From Desulfovibrio piger (GTDB taxonomy: Bacteria > Desulfobacterota > Desulfovibrionia > Desulfovibrionales > Desulfovibrionaceae): 64,000 nt of DNA. The translations under genes were made by a program, and so were the position numbers. The stretch lies in assembly GCF_951793255.1 (NCBI RefSeq), contig NZ_OX636706.1, positions 2,829,501 through 2,893,500 on the forward strand, given 5' to 3'. Below, piece after piece: positions 34,229-42,638 of this stretch. Each line of letters opens with the position of its first letter. The stretch's first letter is position 1. The notes under the pieces are model-generated. The model was not told the origin of the DNA and made no database searches. It was given only the letters and a program-made list of their open reading frames with translations.

Positions 34229-35236
34229 ATGGACGATCGCATTCTGCTGGATGCAGGCAGCGGCGGACGCGCCTCGCAACGGCTCATCTCCCAGTGCTTC
34301 ATGCGCCATTTCTCCAACCCCCTGCTGGACCGCATGGACGACGCCGCCCTGCTGGACATCAAGGGCCCGCTGGCCATGAGCACGGACTCCTACACCGTCA
34401 CGCCCCTCTTTTTCGCCGGGGGCAGCATCGGCACCCTGGCCGTGCACGGCACGGTCAACGACGTGGCCATGCTGGGCGCCCGGCCCCGCTACCTGAGCTG
34501 CGCCTGCATCATCGAGGAAGGTCTGGAGCTCTCCATCCTCGACCGCGTGGTGGCCGACATGGCCGCGGCCGCGCAGACCGCCGGCGTGCACATCGTCACC
34601 GGTGACACCAAGGTTGTGCCACGCGGCATGTGCGACAAGATCTTCATCAACACCACCGGCGTGGGCGAGATCTTCGCCTCCCCCGTGCCCTCCGGCCATG
34701 CCGCCCGTCCCGGCGACGCCGTGCTGGTCAGCGGCGCTCTGGGCGATCACGGCCTCACCGTCATGGGCAGCCGCGAAGGCCTGTCCTTCCTCACCGACGT
34801 GGCCTCGGACTCCGCGCCCCTCAACCACATGATCGCCGACATCATCACCGCCTGCGGCGAGGTCCACGTCCTGCGCGACCCCACCCGCGGCGGTCTGGCC
34901 ACCACCCTCAACGAGATCGCCGAACAGTCTTCCGTCTGCATCGACATCGAGGAAAGCCTGCTGCCCGTGCACGAGAGCGTGCGCAACGGCTGTTCCTTCC
35001 TCGGTCTCGATCCGCTCTATCTGGCCAATGAGGGCAAGTGCATCTGCATCCTGCCCCAGGACAGGGCCGAAGCCGCCCTGCGCGCCATGCAGGCCAGCCC
35101 CTACGGCAAGGAAGCCGCCATCATCGGCCGCGTGGCCGGGGACGGCAAGCCCGGCCAGGTGCGCCTGCGTACCCGCATCGGCGGCCAGCGCCTGCTGGGC
35201 ATGCTCGAAGGCGCCCAGCTGCCGCGCATCTGTTAG
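34229..35236 (+). CDS. hypE: [NiFe]-hydrogenase maturation protein HypE
   Basis: Carbamoyl dehydratase that provides the cyanide ligand for hydrogenase active-site assembly; 335 aa, AIR synthase-like fold. N-terminal LDAGSGGRASQRL near residue 6, STDSYTV near 50, VHGTVNDVAMLGA near 73, RDPTRGGLATTLNE near 215, and the C-terminal PRIC tail whose terminal Cys carries the thiocarboxamide/thiocyanate. The intact PRIC end supports activity. A terminator and 164 bp separate it from hypD, so it likely has its own promoter, which I could not identify. Confidence 0.96.
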   Translation: MDDRILLDAGSGGRASQRLISQCFMRHFSNPLLDRMDDAALLDIKGPLAMSTDSYTVTPLFFAGGSIGTLAVHGTVNDVAMLGARPRYLSCACIIEEGLELSILDRVVADMAAAAQTAGVHIVTGDTKVVPRGMCDKIFINTTGVGEIFASPVPSGHAARPGDAVLVSGALGDHGLTVMGSREGLSFLTDVASDSAPLNHMIADIITACGEVHVLRDPTRGGLATTLNEIAEQSSVCIDIEESLLPVHESVRNGCSFLGLDPLYLANEGKCICILPQDRAEAALRAMQASPYGKEAAIIGRVAGDGKPGQVRLRTRIGGQRLLGMLEGAQLPRIC

Positions 35237-35252
35237 AAGAGAAAGGCAGGAT

Positions 35253-35326
35253 GCGGGGGAGGGAAACCTTTTGTGGACAAAAGGTTTCCCTCCCCCGCGC
35301 CCCCTCCCTTCCAAAAAACTTTGCTC
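35253..35326 (+). repeat. Extragenic palindromic element, copy A
   Basis: The perfect arms at 35253-35274 and 35277-35298 (22 bp each: GCGGGGGAGGGAAACC plus CTTTTGT-type ends) form a hairpin, followed by a C-rich tail GCGCCCCCTCCCTTCC and AAAAAACTTTGC. A related element lies at 36575-36658 on the opposite strand. Such elements are common between Desulfovibrio genes by my recollection. It could help end hypE transcription but lacks a T-run. Confidence 0.7.
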
Positions 35327-35430
35327 CGGTCCGGATGGCCGGTCCCCGTCGCTGACCGGCGGGAAGGGACTTCGTTCCCGTACTAGGAGAGGTCTCCGGC
35401 TGAAGGCCGTATGGTCGTTGGGGACAGATG

Positions 35431-35466
35431 ACGAAAAAAGGACGCCGGAGGGCGTCCTTTTTTCGT
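35431..35466. terminator. Bidirectional terminator between hypE and cobI
   Basis: Perfect 16-bp arms ACGAAAAAAGGACGCC and GGCGTCCTTTTTTCGT around a GGAG loop give T-runs in both directions. It sits between the convergent hypE and cobI genes. Confidence 0.93.
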
Positions 35467-35486
35467 GTGCATGGGGCTGGGAGAGG

Positions 35487-36221
35487 TTATTTTTTACGGC
35501 TCAAGATCAGGGACATGTACGGCGGGGTCCCCTCTTCGGCAGCCACCGTGGTCACGGGGGCCAGACGCTCCTCGGGCTGCTCCACATGGCTGGCCATAAG
35601 GCCGCTCTCAAGGCGCCCGCTACGGCGCAAGGATGACACGATGGCCGGGAAGTTGCGGTAAGCCTTGAGGATGACGGCGGAGTCGGCCTGCTCCAGCGTT
35701 TGGGTCAGGCTCTCTTCGTCACGGATACCGGGGATGATGCACAGGGTCTCGTGGCTCTCGCACAAAATGGTGCGGGTACGCGCGGCCGCCGCCTGGAACG
35801 ACGTGATGCCCGGTATGATCTCCACCGGCAACGAATCATCCAGTTGCCGGAGCGTTTTCAGCAGATAGCCGAACGTGCTGTAGACCAGCGGGTCGCCGAT
35901 GGTCAGGAAGGCCGCGTTCTCGCCGCCGCGCAGCACGTCGCGCGTGATGCCCGCCGCCTTTTCCCAGGCCGCGCGCAAGGTGGCCTTGTCGTGCGTCATG
36001 GGGAATTCCAGCCGCTGCAGGCGCACGTCCGGACGCAGATGGGGACGGGCCGTTTCCAGCGCCCGCGAATAGTCGTTGCGCGGCGAGGCCGCCGCCAGGA
36101 TCACGTCCACCCGGCGCAGGGCCTCCACGGCACGCAGGGTCAGCAGATCGGGAGCGCCGGGGCCCACGCCCACAGCGTACAGGGTTCCTGTCATGGTCAT
36201 CTCGTATCGTTGCGGGCTCAT
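35487..36221 (-). CDS. cobI: Precorrin-2/cobalt-factor-II C20-methyltransferase
   Basis: SAM-dependent corrin-ring methyltransferase of the cobalamin pathway; 244 aa, tetrapyrrole methylase fold. Seen: GVGPGAPDLLTLRA near residue 19 (SAM loop), LTIGDPLVYSTF near 107, and the PGITSFQAAAA region near 138. These are the classical CobI/CbiL signatures. The start is uncertain: ATG 36221, or the in-frame ATGs at 36200 and 36194, are possible. The first ATG lies in the 4-nt loop of a CGGGC/GCCCG hairpin. It stands alone on the minus strand next to a B12-transport operon; the precursor gene order is not seen here. Confidence 0.9.
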   Translation of the reverse strand: MSPQRYEMTMTGTLYAVGVGPGAPDLLTLRAVEALRRVDVILAAASPRNDYSRALETARPHLRPDVRLQRLEFPMTHDKATLRAAWEKAAGITRDVLRGGENAAFLTIGDPLVYSTFGYLLKTLRQLDDSLPVEIIPGITSFQAAAARTRTILCESHETLCIIPGIRDEESLTQTLEQADSAVILKAYRNFPAIVSSLRRSGRLESGLMASHVEQPEERLAPVTTVAAEEGTPPYMSLILSRKK

Positions 36222-36574
36222 GCCCGGTTACAGACTGATTCCTTCATCTCTCCACAGGGAAAACACTACCGACTAGCGTTGCATGAGGGCACGGCAACCC
36301 TCCATCGTTCATCCCTTCAGAGGCGGCATACCGTCCGGCAAAAAAATACCTGTCCGTGATACGGCCCCTCAAAAATCCGGCCGCTCTCTCCCCGGGATCC
36401 GGTTGTTCGGCTCCGGCAGGCTACCGCCTTGAACTCCTCTTCCCGGAGACTGAGATACCTCGCTCTTCATCCCCTTCTCCCGAAGACCGCAGCCCCGATC
36501 AGCCCCTGCCCTCTCCTCCCGGAGACCGACGGCACGGCAACGCCCGGCGCACCCCCGTTGCCTTTCACAGACCA

Positions 36575-36658
36575 GAAGAAAGAGCTTTTGGAGGATGGGG
36601 GGAGTTTGAGGGGGGAAGGCCCCTTTGAGCTCTGGCCAAAGGGGCCTTCCCCCCTCAA
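36575..36658 (-). repeat. Extragenic palindromic element, copy B
   Basis: Perfect 22-bp arms at 36606-36627 and 36637-36658 (TTGAGGGGGGAAGGCC plus CCTTTG-type ends), 9-nt loop, followed on the minus strand by a C-rich tail ACTCCCCCCATCCTCC and AAAAGCTCT. The architecture matches copy A (hairpin, then C-rich tail, then CCAAAA). It begins 14 bp after the btuF stop, so it may serve as that operon's 3' stem-loop. The rest of 36222-36605 shows no gene; a small GTTGC/GCAAC stem lies at 36279-36298. Confidence 0.7.
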
Positions 36659-36671
36659 CAAAATACCCGGC

Positions 36672-37613
36672 TCACTCCCCGCTGCCCTGCTCCTCGCCAT
36701 GCAGCCAGCGGGCCAGCCGTTCGGCGGCCTCCACGGAACGGGGACCGGGACGGGCGAACAGATGCTCGTCCACCAGCAGCACGCGCCCTGAGCGCACGGC
36801 ACTGAGGCTCCGGTAATGCGGACGCTCCGCCGGAGCCTGCGGCGCGGGGTTCATGGGCCCCTGTTGCAGGATGTAGGCTTCCGGGTCCAGCGCCACCAGC
36901 ATCTCTTCGTTGCAACGCACCAGCTTTTGCGGCGCGTCCAGCACATTGCGGCCACCGGCATGGCGGATGATCTCATCCACGATGCTGGCGCGTCCGGCAG
37001 CCAGCAGGTTGGGATAGCGCACCTCATAGAACACGCGCACAGGCGGCTGCCCCGCATAGCGCTGCTCCAGGACCGCCAGACGCCGCTGCCAGTCCGCCAC
37101 CAGGGCTTCGGCGCGCGTCTCGCGTCCGGTGAGCCGCCCCAGAGCGCGGGTCACGGCAAAAAGCTGTTCAAAGGACTGCATCTCGTAGACCAGCACCGGG
37201 ATGCCCACGGCTTCCAGGGCCTCGGTCTGGGTCAGCACTTCCTGCCGTCCGGCCAGTTGCAGCACCACATCAGGCTGCCGGGCCGCCACCAGCTCCGCAT
37301 TGGGGCGCATGTGCGTACCCACGGCAGGCAGGTCTTGCAGGCCGGGGATGGCCGCATCGGCCGCCGTGCGGGCCACGAGGGTCTCGCGGGCATCCAGCGC
37401 CAGCAATATCTCGTTGAACGCGCCGTACAGGGCGATGATCCGCTGTGCGGGCCGTTCCAGGCGCACGGTCACGCCCCGGCTGTCCACCAGCTCCAGTGCC
37501 CGGGCAGGCAGTACGGAGCAGCAGAACAGGCAGAGGCAGAGCCCCAGCCACAGGCCAGGACGAAAGCCCCAAGCGGCAATGCGCTGCCGCGGACGACAAA
37601 AATCAGGCTTCAT
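36672..37613 (-). CDS. Cobalamin ABC transporter substrate-binding protein (BtuF type)
   Basis: Periplasmic binding protein of 313 aa. Long N-terminal basic and hydrophobic signal (about 1-40, PARA|LE cleavage), then a class III (helical-backbone) binding protein fold with VDSRGVTVRLERPAQRIIALYG near residue 43 and the RPNAELVAARQPDVVLQ segment near 105. The product is last in the permease-ATPase-binding-protein operon and overlaps the ATPase gene by 11 bp. Substrate is inferred to be cobalamin or a corrinoid from the riboswitch upstream and the nearby cobI; the fold alone would also fit siderophores. Confidence 0.85.
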   Translation of the reverse strand: MKPDFCRPRQRIAAWGFRPGLWLGLCLCLFCCSVLPARALELVDSRGVTVRLERPAQRIIALYGAFNEILLALDARETLVARTAADAAIPGLQDLPAVGTHMRPNAELVAARQPDVVLQLAGRQEVLTQTEALEAVGIPVLVYEMQSFEQLFAVTRALGRLTGRETRAEALVADWQRRLAVLEQRYAGQPPVRVFYEVRYPNLLAAGRASIVDEIIRHAGGRNVLDAPQKLVRCNEEMLVALDPEAYILQQGPMNPAPQAPAERPHYRSLSAVRSGRVLLVDEHLFARPGPRSVEAAERLARWLHGEEQGSGE

Positions 37614-38412
37614 GCGGAGAGTCCTCCCGGTATTCAGGGCCACGAGGCCGCAGGGGCAGAGCCTGGGGCAAGCCGTTGCGGGGATGCGGGACGATATGCA
37701 AGTCCACGGCATAGAGAGCGCGCAGGTTCTCCGCCGTGAAGCAGCGGCGCACCGGGCCGTCGAACAACACACGGCCCTCGCGCAGGCCCAGCAGGCGGGT
37801 GGCATACTGGGCCGCCAGATTGCAGTCATGCATCACCAAGAGCAGCGCGGCACCTGCCCGGCGACGGCGCTCCAAGAGGTCGAAAAGTTCCAGCATCCGG
37901 GCCAGATCCAGACCGGCGGCCAGCTCGTCCAGCAGCAGCACGGGGCTTTGCTGGGCCAGCGTCCGGGCCAGGGCCACACGCTGCAATTCACCGCCGGAAA
38001 GCTCGCTCACCTGCCGCCCGGCCAGCGGCAAGGCACCGGTCTCCTCCAGGGCCTCGTGGGCGATACGCCGGTCTTCGGCGCTGTAGCTGCCCCACCAGCC
38101 CAGCCAGGGATAGCGGCCCAGCAGGACCATCTGCAGGGCTGTCATGCCCTGCGGCGCGGCACTGCGCTGGGAAAGTACGGCCACCCGGCGGGCCCGCTCC
38201 CGGGGGGAAAGACGGCGGATGTCCGCGCCTTGTACCTGCACCATGCCCGCCGTCGGCGTCAGGCTGCCCGCCAGCACCCGCAGCAGCGTGGTCTTGCCGC
38301 TGCCGTTGGGCCCCAGCAGGGCCACGGCCTCACCGGGATGGAGGTCGATGTCCACACCGTGCAATATCTCGTCCGTGCCGTAGGCCGCCCGGATGCCTTC
38401 TGCCCGCAGCAT
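37603..38412 (-). CDS. Cobalamin ABC transporter ATPase (BtuD/FecE type)
   Basis: ATPase of 269 aa. Walker A is [11 protein letters not shown] near residue 35, the signature is [11 protein letters not shown] near 138, and the D-loop region is [11 protein letters not shown] near 160. The Walker B region has DELAAGLD instead of the usual DEPTAGLD; the Asp-Glu pair is retained, so activity is likely. The H-loop VMHD is near 192. The ATG overlaps the stop of the permease gene by one base (TGATG), so translation is coupled. Part of the riboswitch-controlled operon. Confidence 0.9.
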   Translation of the reverse strand: MLRAEGIRAAYGTDEILHGVDIDLHPGEAVALLGPNGSGKTTLLRVLAGSLTPTAGMVQVQGADIRRLSPRERARRVAVLSQRSAAPQGMTALQMVLLGRYPWLGWWGSYSAEDRRIAHEALEETGALPLAGRQVSELSGGELQRVALARTLAQQSPVLLLDELAAGLDLARMLELFDLLERRRRAGAALLLVMHDCNLAAQYATRLLGLREGRVLFDGPVRRCFTAENLRALYAVDLHIVPHPRNGLPQALPLRPRGPEYREDSPHEA

Positions 38413-39479
38413 CAGCGCCTCCGCACCAGAAAAGCGAAAAAGGGACCGCCCAGCAGGGCCGTCACCACGCCCACGGGCAACTCCTGCCCGCCGGAAAGCA
38501 CACAGCGGGCCAGCACGTCCGCCCAGACCAGCAGGATGCCGCCGCCCAGGAACGCACCGTACAGCAAAGGGCCATGCGCGCTGCCCAGCAGCATGCGCAG
38601 GACATGCGGCACCACCAGGCCCACGAAGCCGATGACCCCGGCCACGGCCACGCAACCGGCCGTCATGCAGCTGGCGCCGGCCAGCAGCCAGAAGCGTGTG
38701 CGGCCCACGGCAAGGCCCAGATGCGCGGCCTGTTCATCGCCAAGGGCCAGCATGTCCAGCTTGCGCCAGCCCGGCAACACCACCAGCAGCCCCGGCAGCA
38801 AGGTGGCCAGCAGGAGCGGAACGCTGTCCCAGCCGCGGCCTTGCAGGCTGCCCATGATCCAGAAAATGATGCTGGTGACGGATTCTTCGTTAAGGGCTTT
38901 GACCAGGGCCACCACGGCGCCCAGAAAGGCCGCTACGGCGATACCGGCCAGGATGACGGTCTCGCGCCTAAAGCTCCCCTGCCCGCTGCCCAGCCAGAGC
39001 GCGCCGCCCAGGGCCAGCAGAGAGCCCAGCAGGGCCGCCAGGGAGACCGTGGCCGCAGCGGAAAGGCCCACGGCAAGACCTCCGGCCCAGATGCCCAGGC
39101 TACCGCCCAGTGCGATGGCCATGCTGGCGCCGCAGGCAGCTCCGGCGGAGATGCCCAGGGTGAAGGGGTCCGCCAGCGGATTGCGCAGCACGCCCTGCAG
39201 GGCCACACCGGCCACGGCCAGCGCACCGCCGCACAGCAGGCCCAGCAGCACGCGGGCCAGACGGATCTGTCCCACCACCAGCTGCACGCTGCCGTCCGCC
39301 GGGGGGCACAGACCCACCACGGCCCCCAGCGCCTGCCAGACATCGGCCACAGCCACAGGCACGGGCCCGGGCAGACAGGCCAGCGGCAACGAAGCACACC
39401 AGAGGACGGCCAGCAGCACGCAGCAGCACCAGCGGCGCGCGCTCCGGGCATCCTTGGCAGGGGGGGTGTTCTCCGGCAT
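38412..39479 (-). CDS. Cobalamin/iron-type ABC transporter permease (BtuC/FecCD type)
   Basis: 355 aa membrane protein with about ten hydrophobic helices. Family marks are RLARVLLGLLCGGALAVAG near residue 75, GVLRNPLADPFTLGISAGAACGA near 98, and the C-terminal FVGLVVPHVLRMLLG near 285. The start MPENTPP is chosen because AGGA is 7 nt upstream; the frame also has ATGs at 39494 and 39500. It is the first gene after the cobalamin riboswitch and its terminator, and overlaps the ATPase gene. The product is inferred to take up B12 or corrinoids. Confidence 0.9.
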   Translation of the reverse strand: MPENTPPAKDARSARRWCCCVLLAVLWCASLPLACLPGPVPVAVADVWQALGAVVGLCPPADGSVQLVVGQIRLARVLLGLLCGGALAVAGVALQGVLRNPLADPFTLGISAGAACGASMAIALGGSLGIWAGGLAVGLSAAATVSLAALLGSLLALGGALWLGSGQGSFRRETVILAGIAVAAFLGAVVALVKALNEESVTSIIFWIMGSLQGRGWDSVPLLLATLLPGLLVVLPGWRKLDMLALGDEQAAHLGLAVGRTRFWLLAGASCMTAGCVAVAGVIGFVGLVVPHVLRMLLGSAHGPLLYGAFLGGGILLVWADVLARCVLSGGQELPVGVVTALLGGPFFAFLVRRR

Positions 39480-39528
39480 GATCCGTCCTGTCATGGCCAT
39501 CAGTGGCCGGGCACACTGGCCCGGAAAC

Positions 39529-39562
39529 AAAAAAAGCCCCTTCCACCAATGGAAGAGGCCCG
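39529..39562 (-). terminator. Riboswitch-controlled terminator
   Basis: On the minus strand GCCTCTTCCA/TGGAAGGGGC (10-bp stem, TTGG loop) followed by seven Ts, between the cobalamin aptamer and the btuC start. This is the expression platform of the riboswitch. Confidence 0.9.
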
Positions 39563-39621
39563 TATTCCCTTGCTCCCCTCGGCAAGACCCGTGCCGATAC
39601 CGGTCGCGGCCAGCGGCCACG

Positions 39622-39778
39622 GTCCACGGCAGGTATTCCGGCTCGGCCCCCGGCTTCCGGCCTTCCCGTTGCCAGTGGCACATGAAGGAAGCTGGTATGC
39701 GGGCCTTACGGCGGCGGGTCCGCTCCCGATTCTCACGGGATTCCCTTTTGACGCCGGCAGGTTCCGGCGACCATGGAC
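39622..39778 (-). promoter_or_regulatory. Cobalamin (AdoCbl) riboswitch
   Basis: All landmark segments of the cobalamin aptamer are readable on the minus strand: GGGAATCCCGTGAGAATCGG, GAGCGGACCCGCCGC, the GCCACTGG...AACGGGAAGGC core, and the B12-box-like GAGCCGGAATACCTGCC. The ends GTCCATGG (39771-39778) and CCGTGGAC (39622-39629) pair as P1. The aptamer is followed by a terminator (39529-39562), so binding B12 should stop transcription of the btuCDF-type operon. Confidence 0.95.
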
Positions 39779-39783
39779 GCGCT

Positions 39784-39812
39784 ACTCTAGGCAGGGAGCT
39801 GCGGCTTGTCAA
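39784..39812 (-). promoter_or_regulatory. Promoter of the riboswitch-btu operon
   Basis: TTGACA (39807-39812), exactly 17 bp, TAGAGT (39784-39789) on the minus strand. The expected start of transcription, about 39777, coincides with the first base of riboswitch P1. Confidence 0.8.
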
Positions 39813-40070
39813 CGTGTGACGGAAAGAGGGAGATGTGACAGACAGACCTGGTAAAGACCGTTTGTGGCTGCTGCCGATGTCCTCAGCTTCGCGACAGGCG
39901 CTTCCCGCAGGGCCGGGACGATACCCGGCAGTACAGCGCGGACGGTGGTCTTGCCTGGCGGGCTGTGGCCCAATCCCGTGCCGCAGCGGCTCCCCGCGCT
40001 AAAAAAGTCTTTTCCTCAACACGCAGCATCACGGCAACCGGGACTGTGGGCGCCCGTCGTCCCCGGCACA

Positions 40071-40094
40071 CAAAAAAGACAGCCCAAAGGCTGC
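40071..40094 (-). terminator. Terminator downstream of pgeF
   Basis: CAGCC/GGCTG 5-bp stem, 4-nt loop, then TCTTTTTT on the minus strand. It lies 130 bp after the pgeF stop, the remainder of 39813-40223 being featureless. Confidence 0.6.
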
Positions 40095-40223
40095 CCTTGC
40101 CATCTCGCGCTACAGTCTCGCAGGGGCAGTGTGCTCTCCCCGACGGCTCTCATGCCGGAGAACAAAGACGGCACGAAAAGACCATGCCCTTCCCCCCTCA
40201 TCACAAGCAAGCTCTCCGGCCTG

Positions 40224-40970
40224 CTAGTCCAGACGCCAGATGACGCTGGCCTGACGGCCGGAAGCCTTCACGCAGCGGTACGAGAAGAACTGGCGGTTGC
40301 AGCTGGCCGTGCACAAATCGATGCCGTAGATGTTGCGCGGCAGCAGCCCGGCCTGCTCCAGCTGCCAGCGGGTCAGGCCCCACAGATCCATGGTGCGGCT
40401 TTGGGCGTCGAACCAGGGGCGGAACTCGTCGCTCCACTCGCTTTCGAAGTTGATGAACTCCGCCCGGGCCGGGCCCAGGCTCGGGCCGCGCACGGCCAGA
40501 AGTTCGCGCGGTTCCACGCCGTAGTGCTCGCAGAAGCGGCGCACCCCGGAACCGGGGAAGTCACAACGGTTGCCGCGCCAGCCCGCATGGATACCGGCCA
40601 CGAAACGGCCGCTCTTGTGGGCCAGCAGGATGGGCTGGCAATCGGCGGTCTTGATGACCAGCCCAAGCCCGGCCTGAGCTGTGGCCATGCCATCGGCATC
40701 GCAGCGGGGCACGGCGTCGGGCTCCACGGCATCGGGCTCGAAGATCATGGCATCGCCGTGCACCTGATTGAGTTCGGCCATGCGCCGGAGGCCCAGGGCC
40801 GCCCGCAGTTCGCGGCGGTTGCCGATGACGCTCTGCCGGTCATCGGCCGTGGCGAGAGAGATGTTGCCACCGGCGTACGGGCCGTCTCCGGCCTCCTGCC
40901 AGCGGGTCTGGAAGGCGCAGCGCACATTGTCCACGCCGGGGAACACAAAGGGGATGAAACTTACAGGCAT
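40224..40970 (-). CDS. pgeF: PgeF/YfiH (LACC1-like) purine nucleoside phosphorylase-type protein
   Basis: 248 aa. The three metal/catalytic blocks of the family are present: NQVHGD near residue 68, KTADCQPILL near 107 and GIHAGWRG near 125. E. coli YfiH (PgeF) and human LACC1 of this family act on purine nucleosides and, in bacteria, have been tied to peptidoglycan editing. The C-terminal GIDLCTASCNRQFFSYR matches the family end. It overlaps the following cyclo-ligase gene's 3' end by 10 bp (both minus strand), so the two are translationally coupled. Confidence 0.92.
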   Translation of the reverse strand: MPVSFIPFVFPGVDNVRCAFQTRWQEAGDGPYAGGNISLATADDRQSVIGNRRELRAALGLRRMAELNQVHGDAMIFEPDAVEPDAVPRCDADGMATAQAGLGLVIKTADCQPILLAHKSGRFVAGIHAGWRGNRCDFPGSGVRRFCEHYGVEPRELLAVRGPSLGPARAEFINFESEWSDEFRPWFDAQSRTMDLWGLTRWQLEQAGLLPRNIYGIDLCTASCNRQFFSYRCVKASGRQASVIWRLD

Positions 40971-41578
40971 ACGAGTCCTTCTTCAGTACACAGGCAGTCC
41001 ACGGGCCGGTCCCAGTCCTGGGAAGGCAGCGCGTCCACCACCTGGAAAGCATAGCACAGGCCCACCAGCAGGGGCCGCCGACCGCTGCCCCGGGCACCGA
41101 AGGCCGCCAGGAAACGGTCATAGTAGCCGCCGCCGAAGCCCAGGCGGTTGCCCGCGCGGTCAAAGGCCACACCGGGCAGGATGAGCACGTCGGGACAAAA
41201 ATCGGGATGGGCCAGCACCGGGGGCGCCATGCCCAGCAGACCGGCATGGGGCTCCAGCATCTTGTAGGGCCCGGCGGCCATGTCGCCCACCCGGGAACAG
41301 GGCACGAAGTCCATGAGCCCGCGCTCCAGGCGCACCCGGGGCAGATAGACCCGCACACGGCGCTGCCAGGCATCGGCCAGCAGGTAGCCGGTATGCACTT
41401 CTTCCGGCAGGGCCACGTACAGGGCCACGCGGGCGGCCTGCTGCCAGACGTCCCAGTCCAGCAGGGCCTGCTGGGCCGCACGGGCCCGCTGCCGTGCCAG
41501 GTCGGGGTCCTGACCGCGCCGCAGCCCACGCATGCGGGCGCGCAATTCCTTCTTCTGCTCATCGGGGAAAAGGGACAT
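40961..41578 (-). CDS. 5-formyltetrahydrofolate cyclo-ligase
   Basis: Converts 5-formyl-THF to 5,10-methenyl-THF with ATP; 205 aa, typical length. Family motifs are seen: VALYVALPEEVHTG near residue 47, ILPGVAFDRAGNRLGFGGGYYDR near 133 (nucleotide loop), and the basic N-terminus KKELRARMR. The start MSLFPDEQKK is taken because upstream codons lack family similarity. It precedes pgeF in the same transcript and is divergent from the phosphoesterase gene. Confidence 0.93.
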   Translation of the reverse strand: MSLFPDEQKKELRARMRGLRRGQDPDLARQRARAAQQALLDWDVWQQAARVALYVALPEEVHTGYLLADAWQRRVRVYLPRVRLERGLMDFVPCSRVGDMAAGPYKMLEPHAGLLGMAPPVLAHPDFCPDVLILPGVAFDRAGNRLGFGGGYYDRFLAAFGARGSGRRPLLVGLCYAFQVVDALPSQDWDRPVDCLCTEEGLVCL

Positions 41579-41649
41579 GGAGGTCTTTCCATCCTTGCTA
41601 AAATGTGCCATAGTTCGCGGAGTGACTTTATAACAAAGGAAACACCGCC

Positions 41650-42342
41650 ATGCCAAGCGTCAACGAACAGGATCATCTCTGGATTGCCGTTGGGGACATT
41701 CACGACGAGCCCGGGCTGTTTGCCCGTATCCCCGAGCTGGCGCAGGCAGACGGCATCATCGTCACCGGCGACCTGACCATCACAGGCGGCGTCAAGCAGG
41801 CCGAAATGGTCATGGACGTTCTGCGGGCGCACAATCCCCGCATCTGGGCCCAGATCGGCAACATGGACCGGCCCGAAGTGGACGAATGGCTGAGCGGCCT
41901 GGGCTGCAACCTGCACACGCAGGTGCACGAGCTCACGCCCGATACGGCCATCTTCGGCATCGGGGCCTCTACGTTCACGCCTTTCGGGACGCCCAGCGAG
42001 TTTCCTGAATCCACCTTCGCCGGCTGGCTTGAGAACAGCTGGCAGAAGGCCCGCAAGTACCCCCACACCGTGCTGGTTTCGCACAATCCGCCCAAGGACA
42101 GCGCCTGTGACGTCATCCCGGGCAATATTCACGTGGGCTCTACTGCCGTGCGCGAATTCCTTGAAGAAGCCCAACCCGATGTCTGCCTGTGCGGACATAT
42201 CCACGAAGCGCGCGCCGTGGACAGGGTGGGCCGCACCATCGTGGTGAATCCGGGCGCTCTGGCCCAGGGCGGCTATGTGCTGCTGCGCTCCAGCGGCGGC
42301 AAGCTGTCCGTGGAGCTGCGCGTCCTTGAAAATTGTGATTAG
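41650..42342 (+). CDS. Metallophosphoesterase family protein
   Basis: 230 aa calcineurin-like phosphoesterase. The metal motifs are arranged as in the family: GDIHDEPG near residue 15, GDLT near 40, GNMD (a GNHE variant) near 75, SHNPP near 143, and GHIHEA near 182. The variant GNMD retains the Asn and an acidic residue. Substrate unknown; could be a phosphodiester or nucleotide hydrolase. The gene is divergent from the cyclo-ligase. A TATAAC box lies at 41629-41634 upstream without a clear -35. Confidence 0.9.
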   Translation: MPSVNEQDHLWIAVGDIHDEPGLFARIPELAQADGIIVTGDLTITGGVKQAEMVMDVLRAHNPRIWAQIGNMDRPEVDEWLSGLGCNLHTQVHELTPDTAIFGIGASTFTPFGTPSEFPESTFAGWLENSWQKARKYPHTVLVSHNPPKDSACDVIPGNIHVGSTAVREFLEEAQPDVCLCGHIHEARAVDRVGRTIVVNPGALAQGGYVLLRSSGGKLSVELRVLENCD

Positions 42343-42452
42343 CGAAGCCCAGCGCTTCCGCGGGGGACAGACAGTCTGATCCCGCCCGTCATGGCGCGGC
42401 CCGGTGCCGCGCTCTCTGACGTTGCCCCTCCGGCGGCTGTTCCGGCCGCCTG

Positions 42453-42484
42453 GAAAACGCCGTCCCGTGACGGGCGTTTTCTCC
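42453..42484 (+). terminator. Terminator after the phosphoesterase gene
   Basis: GAAAACGCC and GGGCGTTTTC arms (with CGT...ACG inner pairs) form a bidirectional hairpin followed by TTTTCTCC. Confidence 0.65.
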
Positions 42485-42638
42485 TGCCATCCCCCGTGCC
42501 CTGCCCTTTCCGGGCATCCCCAGGCCCGTGCCCGCTCACGGACACGCCATCCGGTGTTTGCCGGATGTCCGGCCTGTTCCCTCAGTCGGGATAACGGCTG
42601 ACAAATTTCGCCGCCTTTGGCGGTCCAAAAGGATATTT

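Noticed and set aside
36222..36600. Possible second cobalamin riboswitch upstream of cobI
   Set aside because: No GCCACTG box or aptamer core on the minus strand there; only a small GTTGC/GCAAC stem. The aptamer upstream of btuC is the only one seen.
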